Source of the DNA: Asterionellopsis glacialis | Lineage: Eukaryota > Bacillariophyta > Plagiogrammaphyceae > Rhaphoneidales > Asterionellopsidaceae | DNA length: 14,603 bases | Assembly (NCBI GenBank): GCA_014885115.2 | Contig: WKLE02000859.1 | Location: 11,520-26,122, forward strand | Direction: 5' to 3' | Part shown: positions 6,637-14,313 of the stretch, piece after piece | Layout: the number at the start of each line of letters is the position of its first letter | How positions within the stretch are numbered: the stretch's first letter is position 1 | The notes under the pieces: generated by a model | Told to the model about the DNA's origin: nothing | Database searches by the model: none | Seen by the model: only the letters and a program-made list of their open reading frames with translations | Program-made: the position numbers and the translations under genes

Positions 6637-9191
6637 ATGCGTCTTGTTCTCCTACCGATAACTACGCTGGTGTTGAGTCGATCTGTCCGATCCTTTGTTC
6701 CTATTCGTCGATCGAACCGGTTTTCGCTGGCGACTGCTTTTCCACGTGCATTTCGCTCCAATATGACACCTACCCCTGATCCTTCGGCTTCTGCTACTTC
6801 TTCTGAGGAAGACCCTTACATTTGGCTTGAGGAAGTAGAGAGTGAAGCCAGCCTTAATTTTGCAAAGGCTGCAAATGAAAAGTGTTTAGAAGCTCTCGGG
6901 GATCCTGTCAAATCTGGCACAGGAACATATGACAAGGTTCTTGCCGTACTCGAAAGTGATGATCGCATCCCACATGCAGGAAAATATGGCGAAGATGATG
7001 ATGGAAACGAAGTTCTAACTAACTTTTGGAAAGACTCCAAAAACCCGAAAGGTATCTGGCGGAAAACAATCATGTCCTCCTATCGTAAAGAAAATCCAGA
7101 ATGGACGACGATTCTTGACATCGATACGCTTGCCGAAGAGGATGGTATTTCTTGGGTTTGGAAGGGATCGACCGCGCTCCCGCGAGGACGTGACCCGTTT
7201 TCGAACAACGGCAAAAAAACTACTAGGACGTTATTGAGTTTATCTCGCGGTGGATCGGATGCAATTCATGTCAAAGAATTTGATTTTCTCACTGGAGAAT
7301 TTGTCACTGAAGATCCCTTTATTCTGCCAGAGGCCAAATCTCGTGTCAACTGGAAAAGTCGGGACGTTGCAATCGTTGGTTCAGACTTTGGACCCGACAG
7401 TTTGACTGATTCTGGATATCCACGTCAAATACGGGAGTGGGTTCGTGGAACTAATATCGAGGATGCACCCGTTGTGTTTGAAGGTGATAAAAAGGATGTA
7501 TCTGTTGGTGCCTACATCTCTGACGATCGTCATCATGGTGGAGGAATTTACGAGATTCGGTATCGTTCTGTCACGTTCTACACTTCCAAAAAGTGGATGC
7601 GAAAAGTAAAGTATGAGCATTTGCTAGCACCTGATGACCCTATGCGAGAAGGTGTGGAGGAACCTGGAGAGTTTGTTGAGGTTGATATTCAAGATGATGC
7701 AGACAGCTATGTCATCGGTAATATGATACTTGTTTCTCTTAGATCCGACTGGGAACCGGTTCCAGGTGGTAAGACCTACAAACAAGGTTCTACTATTTAC
7801 ACAGATATCGAAAAGTTCCTAGAACAAGGCAAGGAAGCTTGCAACTATCAGACACTGTTTGAGCCAACAGAGCGCACTGCACTTGAGTACTGGTCAATCC
7901 TAAAGGATTATGTGGTACTGTCTGTAATGGATAATGTCAAGACCCGCTATGAATTCTATAAGATTGTGGACGGCGGGACTTCTCTTAAGCTGGTCGCGGC
8001 TGATGAAGAATCGCTAATTCGGGCCAGTGGCGTAAGACCTGTGGATTCAACCTCGAGTAACAAGTTTTGGTTTACTACCTCTGGTTACACACAACCAAGC
8101 ACACTCTACCTAGCAGATGCGAACAAAGTGGAAAAGCAGGAGTACGTTCCAGATATATATATCGAAGAAGAGCTTAAATCTCTTCCTTCGCAATATGATT
8201 CCACTGATTTGGAAACAAGCCAGATGGTTGCAATTAGCGATGATGGGACTGAAGTTCCTTACTTTATTGTCAAAAAGAAAGACACTGTTTTGAACGGTAA
8301 TACGCCTACTTTGCTTTATGGAGTAAGTTTTCCCATATACTGAATAGAAGTTTTGCAATCCACACAAATTGGACAACGTCTCACATTTTTTACTTTCGCT
8401 CTCTTTCAGTATGGTGGCTTTGAAATATCTCTCGGTCCCAAGTATATCGCGACCGTAGGTCGCTCGTGGTTGGAACGAGGTGGTGCGTATGTTGAGGCAA
8501 ATATCCGAGGAGGGGGAGAATTCGGTCCTTCTTGGCATCAGGCTGCACTAAAAGCCAACCGTAATAAAAGTTACGAAGATTTTAGTTCGGTTGCTAAGCA
8601 CCTCATTTCTCAGAACATTTGTAAACCATCCACATTGGCTGCCAGAGGTGGATCCAATGGAGGGTTGTTGATGGGAAATATGTATACAATGTATCCGGAT
8701 CTATTTGGAGCCATCCATTGTGCCGTTCCTCTTTTGGATATGAAGCGATACCATACATTGTTAGCTGGTGCTTCGTGGATGGCCGAATTTGGAGATCCTG
8801 ATACTGAAGATTGGGATCAATTCCTCAACAAATATTCACCGTACCACACAATCGATGCTGACCGCGAAATTTATCCACCAATGATCGTAACGACGAGTAC
8901 AAGAGATGATAGGGTCCATCCAGCGCACGCACGTAAAATGGTCAAGAAATTGTGGGATATGGGAGAAGGAAAGAATTGGCCCATTTACTACTATGAGAAT
9001 ATCGAGGGTGGGCATGGCGGTGCCGCAGATGCAAAGCAGGTAAGTGCTTTTTACGGCTTGCGCAATTTGGCTGTTTCCAACCGTCACTCATACGATTTGT
9101 GTCTTCTTCGTATTGAAAGTCTGCCTTCATGACAGCTTTGGCATATGATTTCATGTGGGACACTCTAACTCGCAATATAAAGAAGGATTAA
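6637..9191 (+). CDS. prolyl oligopeptidase (S9A family), three exons
   Basis: Serine peptidase of the prolyl oligopeptidase type, which cuts short peptides after proline. Coding exons are 6637-8322, 8410-9039 and 9120-9191, all joined in phase 0, giving 795 residues. Splicing restores two family signatures: Leu-Leu-Tyr-Gly-Tyr-Gly-Gly-Phe across intron 1, and the final Ala-Phe-Met-Thr-Ala-Leu-Ala-Tyr-Asp-Phe helix across intron 2. Residues about 55-500 form the N-terminal propeller part (opening DPYIWLEEVESE). Residues 555-795 form the alpha/beta-hydrolase part with Ser644 in GGSNGG, Asp728 in TRDDRVHP with Arg730, and His764 in EGGHGG, a complete triad. The opening and the WVWKG-type stretch resemble bacterial S9A enzymes more than the animal one. 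Residues 1-50 are extra: a hydrophobic stretch, then Ser-Val-Arg-Ser-Phe-Val-Pro and a basic, acid-free part, like a diatom plastid leader. Met43 could start a cytosolic form. Confidence 0.93.
8323..8409 (+). other. spliceosomal intron 1 of the oligopeptidase gene
   Basis: 87 nt, begins gtaagt and ends ctctttcag, with a pyrimidine-rich tract before the acceptor. It holds an in-frame TGA at 8341, so reading through would give a protein that ends before the catalytic domain. Removing it rebuilds the conserved Tyr-Gly-Tyr-Gly-Gly-Phe stretch in phase 0. Confidence 0.93.
9040..9119 (+). other. spliceosomal intron 2 of the oligopeptidase gene
   Basis: 80 nt, begins gtaagt and ends attgaaag. Chosen because the following bases give Ser-Ala-Phe-Met-Thr-Ala-Leu-Ala-Tyr-Asp-Phe-Met-Trp, the usual C-terminal helix of the family, then a TAA at 9189-9191. 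The acceptor has a weak pyrimidine tract. The alternative AG at 9133-9136 would lose part of the helix. Confidence 0.85.
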
Positions 9192-9368
9192 TATGTTAGG
9201 TTCAGCCTTTTGGTTGTTGTACGTTTGATCAACCATCGTCGAATTGGACAATGTTCCTGAATAAAGATGTGTCCCAGGCAGCATTTGATAAGCTAGAAAA
9301 TGATAATCAGGCATTTCTCTATATCTAACGCGTGAGGTACGACAATGGCGAGAATACTTAGAAATAAC
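9192..9368. other. spacer between convergent genes
   Basis: The peptidase gene (plus) and the coiled-coil protein gene (minus) end tail to tail 177 bp apart, so their 3' untranslated regions must lie here and may overlap. An aataaag at about 9259-9265 is the nearest thing to a plus-strand polyadenylation signal. No other structure was seen. Confidence 0.6.
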
Positions 9369-10142
9369 TTAGTTTATACCGATATCTTTAAACTTCTGAA
9401 GCAAGGGATCTTCGTCAGAGAGCGATAGCTGGCCAGTGGTGGTGTCCTGCAGAGTCTTTGCACCAACGCTACGCCGGAGAAGACTATCAACTTCAAGTGC
9501 CCGTTGTTCTAATGCCTCTACATTTCGTTCCATCATTCCCAACCGTTTCTTTTCCTCGGCACAATTAACAAGTGCTTTCTTCAGCTTGCCCTGGATCATT
9601 TCTCTCTCCATTAGCCACTTACGAGCCTCATCTTCATTTGATGCTGCCATTGCGGCCTTGGCTTTTTCGTATAAATTATTTGAATCCATGTCGAGTCGGC
9701 GGGCAAATCGTTGTTGCGTTTCCAAACTATCTCGAGAGGCTGTAAGACCTTCCACGCTACGCTCTAGCGCTGCTCCAATTTCTTCGGCTGCTTCAAGCAT
9801 GTCAGGTGTGATTCCCATCTTTTCCATTTCTTCTTTTCGAGCTCTATCGACAGCTCGTACACTTCCCATGTTTGCTCCCATCTGAGCACCAAACAAGGCA
9901 CCGAAGGGTCCTAGTACAAGCCCTCCTAAGACTGCACCTGCCAGGGCCTCACCGCCTCCTCCACCCTGAGCCTTTCGTCGGCTTGCTTCTTCAATGTCTC
10001 GATTGAGCTTCTTACTATCGGAAAGAGCACTACTGGACCATGGATGAGACCGACCTTGGAAGGGCGAACTAGTTGTGAACGAGTTGCATTCTGTTGATAA
10101 TGATGCAAAGAGCAACAGGGATCCGCGTGCTATGTTCTTCAT
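9369..10142 (-). CDS. probable plastid protein with Gly-rich segment and coiled coil (PspA/IM30-like?)
   Basis: A 257-residue protein of unknown exact function. Residues 1-20 look like a signal peptide (Lys-Asn, then SLLLFASLS), followed by Cys-Asn-Ser-Phe-Thr-Thr at 19-24, a phenylalanine placed as in the diatom ASAFAP plastid-import motif, then a Ser/Arg-rich transit-like part to about 42. Residues 60-95 are Gly/Ala-rich and hydrophobic (GGGGGEALAGAVLGG, LGPFGALFGAQMGANMG), like a glycine-zipper membrane segment. Residues 98-222 are predicted mostly helical and coiled coil, with the stretch EKAKAAMAASNEDEARKWL at 159-177 and later Lys/Glu heptads. That pattern recalls PspA/IM30 (Vipp1) membrane-remodelling proteins, but overall likeness is weak and the glycine-rich part is not typical of them. 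The start ATG at 10140-10142 is the only one that gives the signal peptide. Convergent with the peptidase gene. Confidence 0.8.
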   Translation of the reverse strand: MKNIARGSLLLFASLSTECNSFTTSSPFQGRSHPWSSSALSDSKKLNRDIEEASRRKAQGGGGGEALAGAVLGGLVLGPFGALFGAQMGANMGSVRAVDRARKEEMEKMGITPDMLEAAEEIGAALERSVEGLTASRDSLETQQRFARRLDMDSNNLYEKAKAAMAASNEDEARKWLMEREMIQGKLKKALVNCAEEKKRLGMMERNVEALEQRALEVDSLLRRSVGAKTLQDTTTGQLSLSDEDPLLQKFKDIGIN

Positions 10143-10659
10143 TTTTTATAGTCTAGGTCCTATTGCTGCCCTGGAGAACAGATCGATTCAAAAGGGTCGG
10201 GATCTGTGCTTTTCAGCAGTTCAAGAGGTTTCTGTATAGTTTCGGATGAGGCTCAGTTGCCACAAGCGAAAGCTCTTCTGCGACAATCTCGCCCTGGATG
10301 CTACTTCGTAGCCGACAGTCTCAAAGTCTTTCTGACAGAGACGACACCAAAGTGGGCGGGACCGAACCAACACGTCAGCGCTGGGAAGACAGACGGAACA
10401 GGTTTACATTATTAGAGAAAAGGTTAAATATTTTTGGCGCTCTCTTCTCGTTACGTTTCCGGCGGCGGCGCGGGTGTACGGCGGCCTGAACCTTTCGGCT
10501 ACCGGTACGATAGAGCCCTCTCTAGAGAGACTACCGGTAGAGTCCTACACTAGGCTCTACATTGATCTAGTCTTATCATACTCCACTCGTATGATAGGTC
10601 TCTAGCAGTCTAGAAATAGAACAAAGACGTGGAAGAATATCGGTTGCAGTAGAGCTGCG
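10143..10659. promoter_or_regulatory. upstream region of the coiled-coil gene, with palindromes
   Basis: No gene is supported; short plus-strand frames at 10206-10415 and 10298-10489 have no family features. For the minus-strand gene starting at 10142, the bases just upstream read actataaaaa, a possible TATA-like element. ACGTCA at 10372-10377 matches the bZIP/CRE-type site reported in CO2-responsive diatom promoters, a six-base match that may be chance. A GC-rich run (ggcggcggcgcggg) lies at 10459-10472. From about 10500 a group of palindromes begins. Confidence 0.45.
10501..10596. repeat. cluster of short palindromes
   Basis: Three perfect inverted repeats lie close together: CTCTCTAGAGAG at 10518-10529, CTACCGGTAG at 10531-10540, and arms TATCATAC (10574-10581) and GTATGATA (10589-10596) around a 7-nt loop. 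TACCGGTAC also occurs at about 10500. The CTCTCTA word recurs as CTCTCTACTAGTAGAGAG at 14280. Confidence 0.8.
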
Positions 10660-10987
10660 CCAGGTTTTTCTGCGGTGTCTCCGTTGAGTCTTCACCCAGT
10701 TATTAAAAGTGACCGGTCAGCCTGTGGTGCAGGGTAAGATCCCACACCTTATCGATGTTCCCATTGAGCATCACGCAATCCAAGCAAACCCAATGTTGTC
10801 CAATAAAGCTCAACTGTGTTAAAAAGTCCTCAATCCAATTTTTCTTGTGTCGGTACCGTTGAGAATCAACCCAATTGGCGAGTTCAACATTCGGAGCCCA
10901 TGATTTCGGAACCAAACAATCACCAAACGTCTTTTTATATTAGCAGAGTTCCTTGTATCGACTTTGCAATTGAGCTTCATGTGCATC
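10660..10987 (-). pseudogene. relic of a helicase-associated (HA) repeat protein
   Basis: On the minus strand, broken frames keep the pattern of the helicase-associated domain: W..R..EL..YK..FG.C.VP.......LA.WV..QR...K...L..IG. In the first frame, from about 10987, one reads RYKELC, a TAA at 10940-10942, then YKKTFGDCLVP, NVELANWVDSQRYRHKK and LSFIGQHW. After a frame change, LRDAQWEHR appears at 10778-10752, ending in a stop. After another change, NNWVKTQRRHRRKTW appears at 10704-10660. This gives two consecutive modules in one order on one strand, with at least one internal stop and two frame changes. HA-repeat proteins are numerous in diatoms; their function is unclear. No intact helicase part and no start were found. 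Introns could explain some breaks but not the stop inside the first module. Confidence 0.65.
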
Positions 10988-11809
10988 CTATACAAAGTTA
11001 GAGTCATCCAACCGTGCCTTCCTTCCATCTATCATCGAAGATGGGTTGGTTGCCTTGGTCGCAATTTTTCAAAATCGTGTTCTCTGTATGTGACGGTCCT
11101 TAGGATTCGTCCTAGTTTATGCAGTCTTACCTAGAGGTCCTGATCTATAGCCAGTCAGTGGTGTAGACGTTATTTTGGAATGATGGAAATTCGGAGAGAA
11201 ATAACTCCCCCTTCGACCTTTTATATGTAGGACCTAAGACTCTAGAGGTTCTGGTCCTAGTCTCTTTAGAGAAAGGACCAAGACAGAAACTCTCTCAATC
11301 GTTATGCTCCAAAGAGACACGGTAAAAGAATTTGCAATAAGAAGATCCTGATTTAAAAATTTATTTTAACTTATTTTATTTTAACTCAGTAATAATCAAA
11401 ATGTAAGCTCCGTCTACCACTTTTCGGACCAGAGCATGTACAAAATACAAAAGATATCAAATAACAATACAAAATAGCAAGGTATAAGTTGTTCTTCCAA
11501 GCGTGACTGGCAAGTAGTGCTACACATCACGTGCCGAATCGACAATTTTTCGGCAAACCTGGCAACAACAAAAAATAATAAAATTCGATCCTTCCTGAAT
11601 TATTTTCACAGTCAGAGAAAGATCTGGACATTCATTTCGGAAGTGCCCACACATTATAATAATAGTTCACAAATGTTGTTGTATAATAAATAAAAATCGT
11701 TTGATCGAATCATCCACCGACCAGCTTTAACTCAAATTTGAGAAATGATGACTCTCTAGAATGTTCAACAAAAAGAGGTTATCGTTCAATGAAAGCTCTA
11801 TAGGCTTGC
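10988..11809. other. intergenic spacer
   Basis: No gene is supported. The first 60 bases may hold more of the HA relic but are unreadable as such. From 11100 to 11290 there are several copies of TAGGACCTA/GTCCTAG-like words. From 11340 the DNA is AT-rich, with ttattttaac repeated at 11361-11370 and 11376-11385. A CACGTG palindrome lies at 11528-11533. The part next to 11810 is the 3' region of the minus-strand gene. Confidence 0.6.
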
Positions 11810-13333
11810 TCATTGAATTAAGCATGGTAGTGTACATTCGTCAGCTTTGTTCCGTTGCTTTGGGCCTCCTATCCAAAAAATATCTTCATCTGTAGAATCA
11901 TCCTTGTATATGTCTACTGACGCTACGAATGGGTTCAAATGATCGTTCTTGGGATAGAGAACAGAGCCTGTATAAGCGTTATTCTGTGGTAACGAACCAC
12001 CGATGCATGATAAGTCCACTTCTTGAGAATCATCGATTGCATTCGAGGCTTCTATAGTGGTATGATTAAGAATTGAGCAACTATCCGATTTCTTTCCTTG
12101 TGCTTCTGCTCCGATCCAAAACATATTTTTGCCGTCTTGGGATTTACCACTACAAATAGCGGAGGAAGCGGCAGATAGTCTCGGATCTAAATCACTCTGA
12201 CAGCTAGATTTGTCGCTTTGTTTGCGACCTCCAAAACAGAGAATTTCTTCGTTGCACCTTCTCGAATCATCTTTGTTCCAGCTGCGATGTGTTTCATCTG
12301 TAGTTAGTGGGACAAAAAGATCTTGTTGACTGCGACGGAAAATTGCCCATTGTCCAGGTTTTGTTCTTTTTCTAGAACCTGTGAAACAAAAGATTTCTTT
12401 GTCGTCTTCGTCTTCAGTGATACGTCCCTCCTCAGAATGATCCGCGATTCTTACAAATGGTGTCGGAGCTAAAACAAGATGTCCTTCATTTCGCCGAATG
12501 AACTTGGCGTCTTCAAGCAATTCGGAAACTTTAAAATCATCTTCGTCTTTGATACTACCATCATCACAATCACTGTCGCATCCATCCTCACCGCCAAGAA
12601 AGTTATGAGAATAAAAGAAAGATGCTCCTGCTAGTGGAGAAGAAGAGTCTTCTGCTTCCGACTCAACTACAGTACCGATCTGTGTTATCTGTGTTCCAAA
12701 GTTTTTAAACGGAGAAAATGCTGATGACGCAGATCCTGAAGTAATCACTGTACTCTCCACTGTTGCATCCGTCTGATCGTAGTCTTTCTCAAAGGGTTTT
12801 TCTATGAATTCCATGGTTGCATCAGGTGCAGGTAAATACATATAGCGAATACTTGAAAGCGACACCTCTGATATTTCATCACAGAAATCACTAGTTGTGA
12901 TCTCGTGAAGCCCTCCTGGCCATAGTTTGCTCTCACTCTGCACAGAAGGTATTCCTCTTGAGGCGTGTCCTGCTTCCAATGTGTCATCTTCGGATGTGCT
13001 CCATCCGTTTTCTTCGATAATACCTTCCAAACTATTTTCAATCTTCGAAAGTTCATCCATCCGATTTGTTATCATTTCATGATCTTTTTTCGCTTCTTCG
13101 AGTGTGATGTAATAGGATTTTTGTTGATTTTCAATCTCGGCAATTAGTTTCTGTGTTTCCTCACAACTTTCAAGAGCTAGGTGATCGTCAGCAATCATTT
13201 CATTAGTGCTTTGTTCCAGGGCTTCTATTCTCTGTAGGAAACTTTCGTAACGTTCCTGTTCTTTTTCAACCAGCTTCATCGAACATTCTAACACTTCAGC
13301 TCTGGGTCGTCTTCTTCTGCGAGATACTGGCAT
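11810..13333 (-). CDS. unknown protein: N-terminal coiled coil and five C-terminal repeats
   Basis: A 507-residue protein of no family I recognise. Residues 1-11 are very basic (RRRRRPR), a possible nuclear signal. Residues 12-110 are Glu/Lys/Leu-rich and look like a coiled coil. Residues 111-290 are Ser, Asp and Glu-rich, low in structure, with an acidic patch at 249-266. The C-terminal part holds five degenerate repeats, each an acidic or Ser-rich run followed by a hydrophobic core and Gly: KEIFCFTG (312-319), EEILCFGG (362-369), KNMFWIGA (402-409), VDLSCIGG (439-446) and EDIFWIGG (483-490), mostly followed by a basic/Gln stretch. Spacing is 37-50 residues, and an LNPFV- or LFVPL-like part precedes several of them. 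No signal peptide or membrane helix. The ATG at 13331-13333 is the natural start, but the frame is open nine codons further to a possible acceptor at 13361, so an upstream exon is possible. Confidence 0.8.
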   Translation of the reverse strand: MPVSRRRRRPRAEVLECSMKLVEKEQERYESFLQRIEALEQSTNEMIADDHLALESCEETQKLIAEIENQQKSYYITLEEAKKDHEMITNRMDELSKIENSLEGIIEENGWSTSEDDTLEAGHASRGIPSVQSESKLWPGGLHEITTSDFCDEISEVSLSSIRYMYLPAPDATMEFIEKPFEKDYDQTDATVESTVITSGSASSAFSPFKNFGTQITQIGTVVESEAEDSSSPLAGASFFYSHNFLGGEDGCDSDCDDGSIKDEDDFKVSELLEDAKFIRRNEGHLVLAPTPFVRIADHSEEGRITEDEDDKEIFCFTGSRKRTKPGQWAIFRRSQQDLFVPLTTDETHRSWNKDDSRRCNEEILCFGGRKQSDKSSCQSDLDPRLSAASSAICSGKSQDGKNMFWIGAEAQGKKSDSCSILNHTTIEASNAIDDSQEVDLSCIGGSLPQNNAYTGSVLYPKNDHLNPFVASVDIYKDDSTDEDIFWIGGPKQRNKADECTLPCLIQ

Positions 13334-13463
13334 TGCAGTTTTTGTGATGCTCTCTTGGTGCTATAGTGGGTAAAGCAAAGGTGTGAAAGCGAATATTAAT
13401 GAAGTCGAAAGGGGAAACCAGTGAGTCGGGTCGGCATAATTAAGAGGGAATAATGTTACAAGA

Positions 13464-13496
13464 TACAGTACAAAGTACTGTAGGTCCTAGTAGGAC
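13464..13496. repeat. two adjacent hairpins
   Basis: TACAGTAC and GTACTGTA (13464-13471, 13475-13482) are perfect arms around AAA. Directly behind, GTCCTA and TAGGAC (13484-13489, 13491-13496) flank one G. They lie about 130 bp upstream of the start of the five-repeat protein gene and combine the two commonest spacer words, GTAC and GTCCTA. Confidence 0.8.
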
Positions 13497-13690
13497 TTCA
13501 CATCGCAGAGGAATTTTGATTTGCGGTACAGGTACTACTATTTATGCAAACTGGTAGGAGTTGAAGGCAAGAATTCTATCAAAGCGAACAATATATTATA
13601 TAGATTCATTTATATATGGGATGGACATGACTTGAACACAATAAAATTGATACAGAACTTCGAGAATAAATTACTTAACACCATCTTTAA

Positions 13691-13765
13691 CTGGTACCAG
13701 TAATTCCGAATTCGTGCCTGAGTACCGGTACCTGGTACACCACCAGGCACAGTACAGGTACCACA
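13691..13765. repeat. GTACC palindrome cluster
   Basis: CTGGTACCAG at 13691-13700 is a perfect palindrome. GTGCCTG at 13714-13720 pairs exactly with CAGGCAC at 13744-13750, and the loop holds TACCGGTA and CCTGGTAC words. An ACAGGTACC follows at about 13754-13762. It is very similar in wording to 6229-6267. Confidence 0.8.
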
Positions 13766-13970
13766 AACTCCAAGAAAACTCAGGCTGGAATAATATGAAG
13801 CAGCGCCGACCATCCATCAAGGAAAGTCGCCATCCCGACTAAATAATTTTATGTAACAAACGCAGTTATCACTTACGGGAGACCGTTAAACAAGAACAAA
13901 CGTAATATTATATTCAATACGAGCGTGAACCAGTTGTCACCGACCGCTAAAAAATCAAGGAAAACCTACC

Positions 13971-14248
13971 TGCACGATTGACAAGGGAATTTCTTCTTCT
14001 TCTTGCCGTTCATCGACAGATGATGAACATTCCATTTCCTCAACACTAAATCCTCGCATCCCTATAAATTGGATGGGATGCTGATCTACACGATCATAAT
14101 TGTGGTGAAAATTTGGTTGGATAGATGCAAAGGATGTCATCATCCCTCGAGACGACGACGACTCCTCTGAGCCGTGAAGGCTCACTCGGCGAGTCTTCGA
14201 ATGGAAAGAGCGATGCGAACAAGAAACAAGAACCAAGTTTTGGGTCAT
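13971..14248 (-). CDS. possible first exon of a protein with mitochondrial-type leader (partial)
   Basis: From the ATG at 14246-14248 the frame codes for about 93 residues up to a good splice donor (CAG, then GTAGGT) at 13969-13968. Read through, it stops five codons later. Residues 1-37 are rich in Ser, Arg and His with no acid before residue 28, like a mitochondrial presequence (SCSHRSFHSKTRR). Around residue 64 comes FIGMRGFSVEEME, which also resembles a presequence cleavage area, and then an acidic end with five Glu. Two phase-0 acceptors are possible: at 13839 (131-nt intron, giving a short tail of low quality) or at 13361, which would join it to the 507-residue protein. The exon may also be a relic. 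No family is recognised. Confidence 0.4.
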
Positions 14249-14279
14249 AGACTAGTCTTGGGATGCACTCCTGCCGCCC

Positions 14280-14313
14280 CTCTCTACTAGTAGAGAGGTC
14301 CTTATTTTAGGAC
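14280..14313. repeat. 18-bp perfect palindrome followed by a GTCCT/AGGAC hairpin
   Basis: CTCTCTACTAGTAGAGAG at 14280-14297 is a perfect palindrome, the longest in the window without a loop. Directly behind, GTCCT (14298-14302) and AGGAC (14309-14313) pair around a 6-nt AT loop. It begins 31 bp upstream of the candidate exon start at 14248 and could be part of its promoter. Confidence 0.85.

Larger units (their letters stand above)
13334..13970. other. spacer or long intron with GTAC palindromes
   Basis: No independent gene is supported. It is either the promoter region of the minus-strand gene starting at 13333 or, if the exon at 13971-14248 belongs to that gene, an intron of about 609 nt (donor GT at 13968-13969, acceptor AG at 13361-13362, both phase 0). 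It holds the paired hairpins at 13464-13496 and the GTACC cluster at 13691-13765, and is AT-rich between 13585 and 13690. Confidence 0.5.

Noticed and set aside
10372..10377. ACGTCA, a match to the CO2/cAMP-responsive element of diatom promoters
   Set aside because: A six-base match is expected several times in a window of this size. Without a second site or expression data it is not called as a regulatory site.
10206..10489. Two short plus-strand frames upstream of the coiled-coil gene
   Set aside because: They overlap in different frames, have no recognisable motifs and lie in the presumed promoter region.
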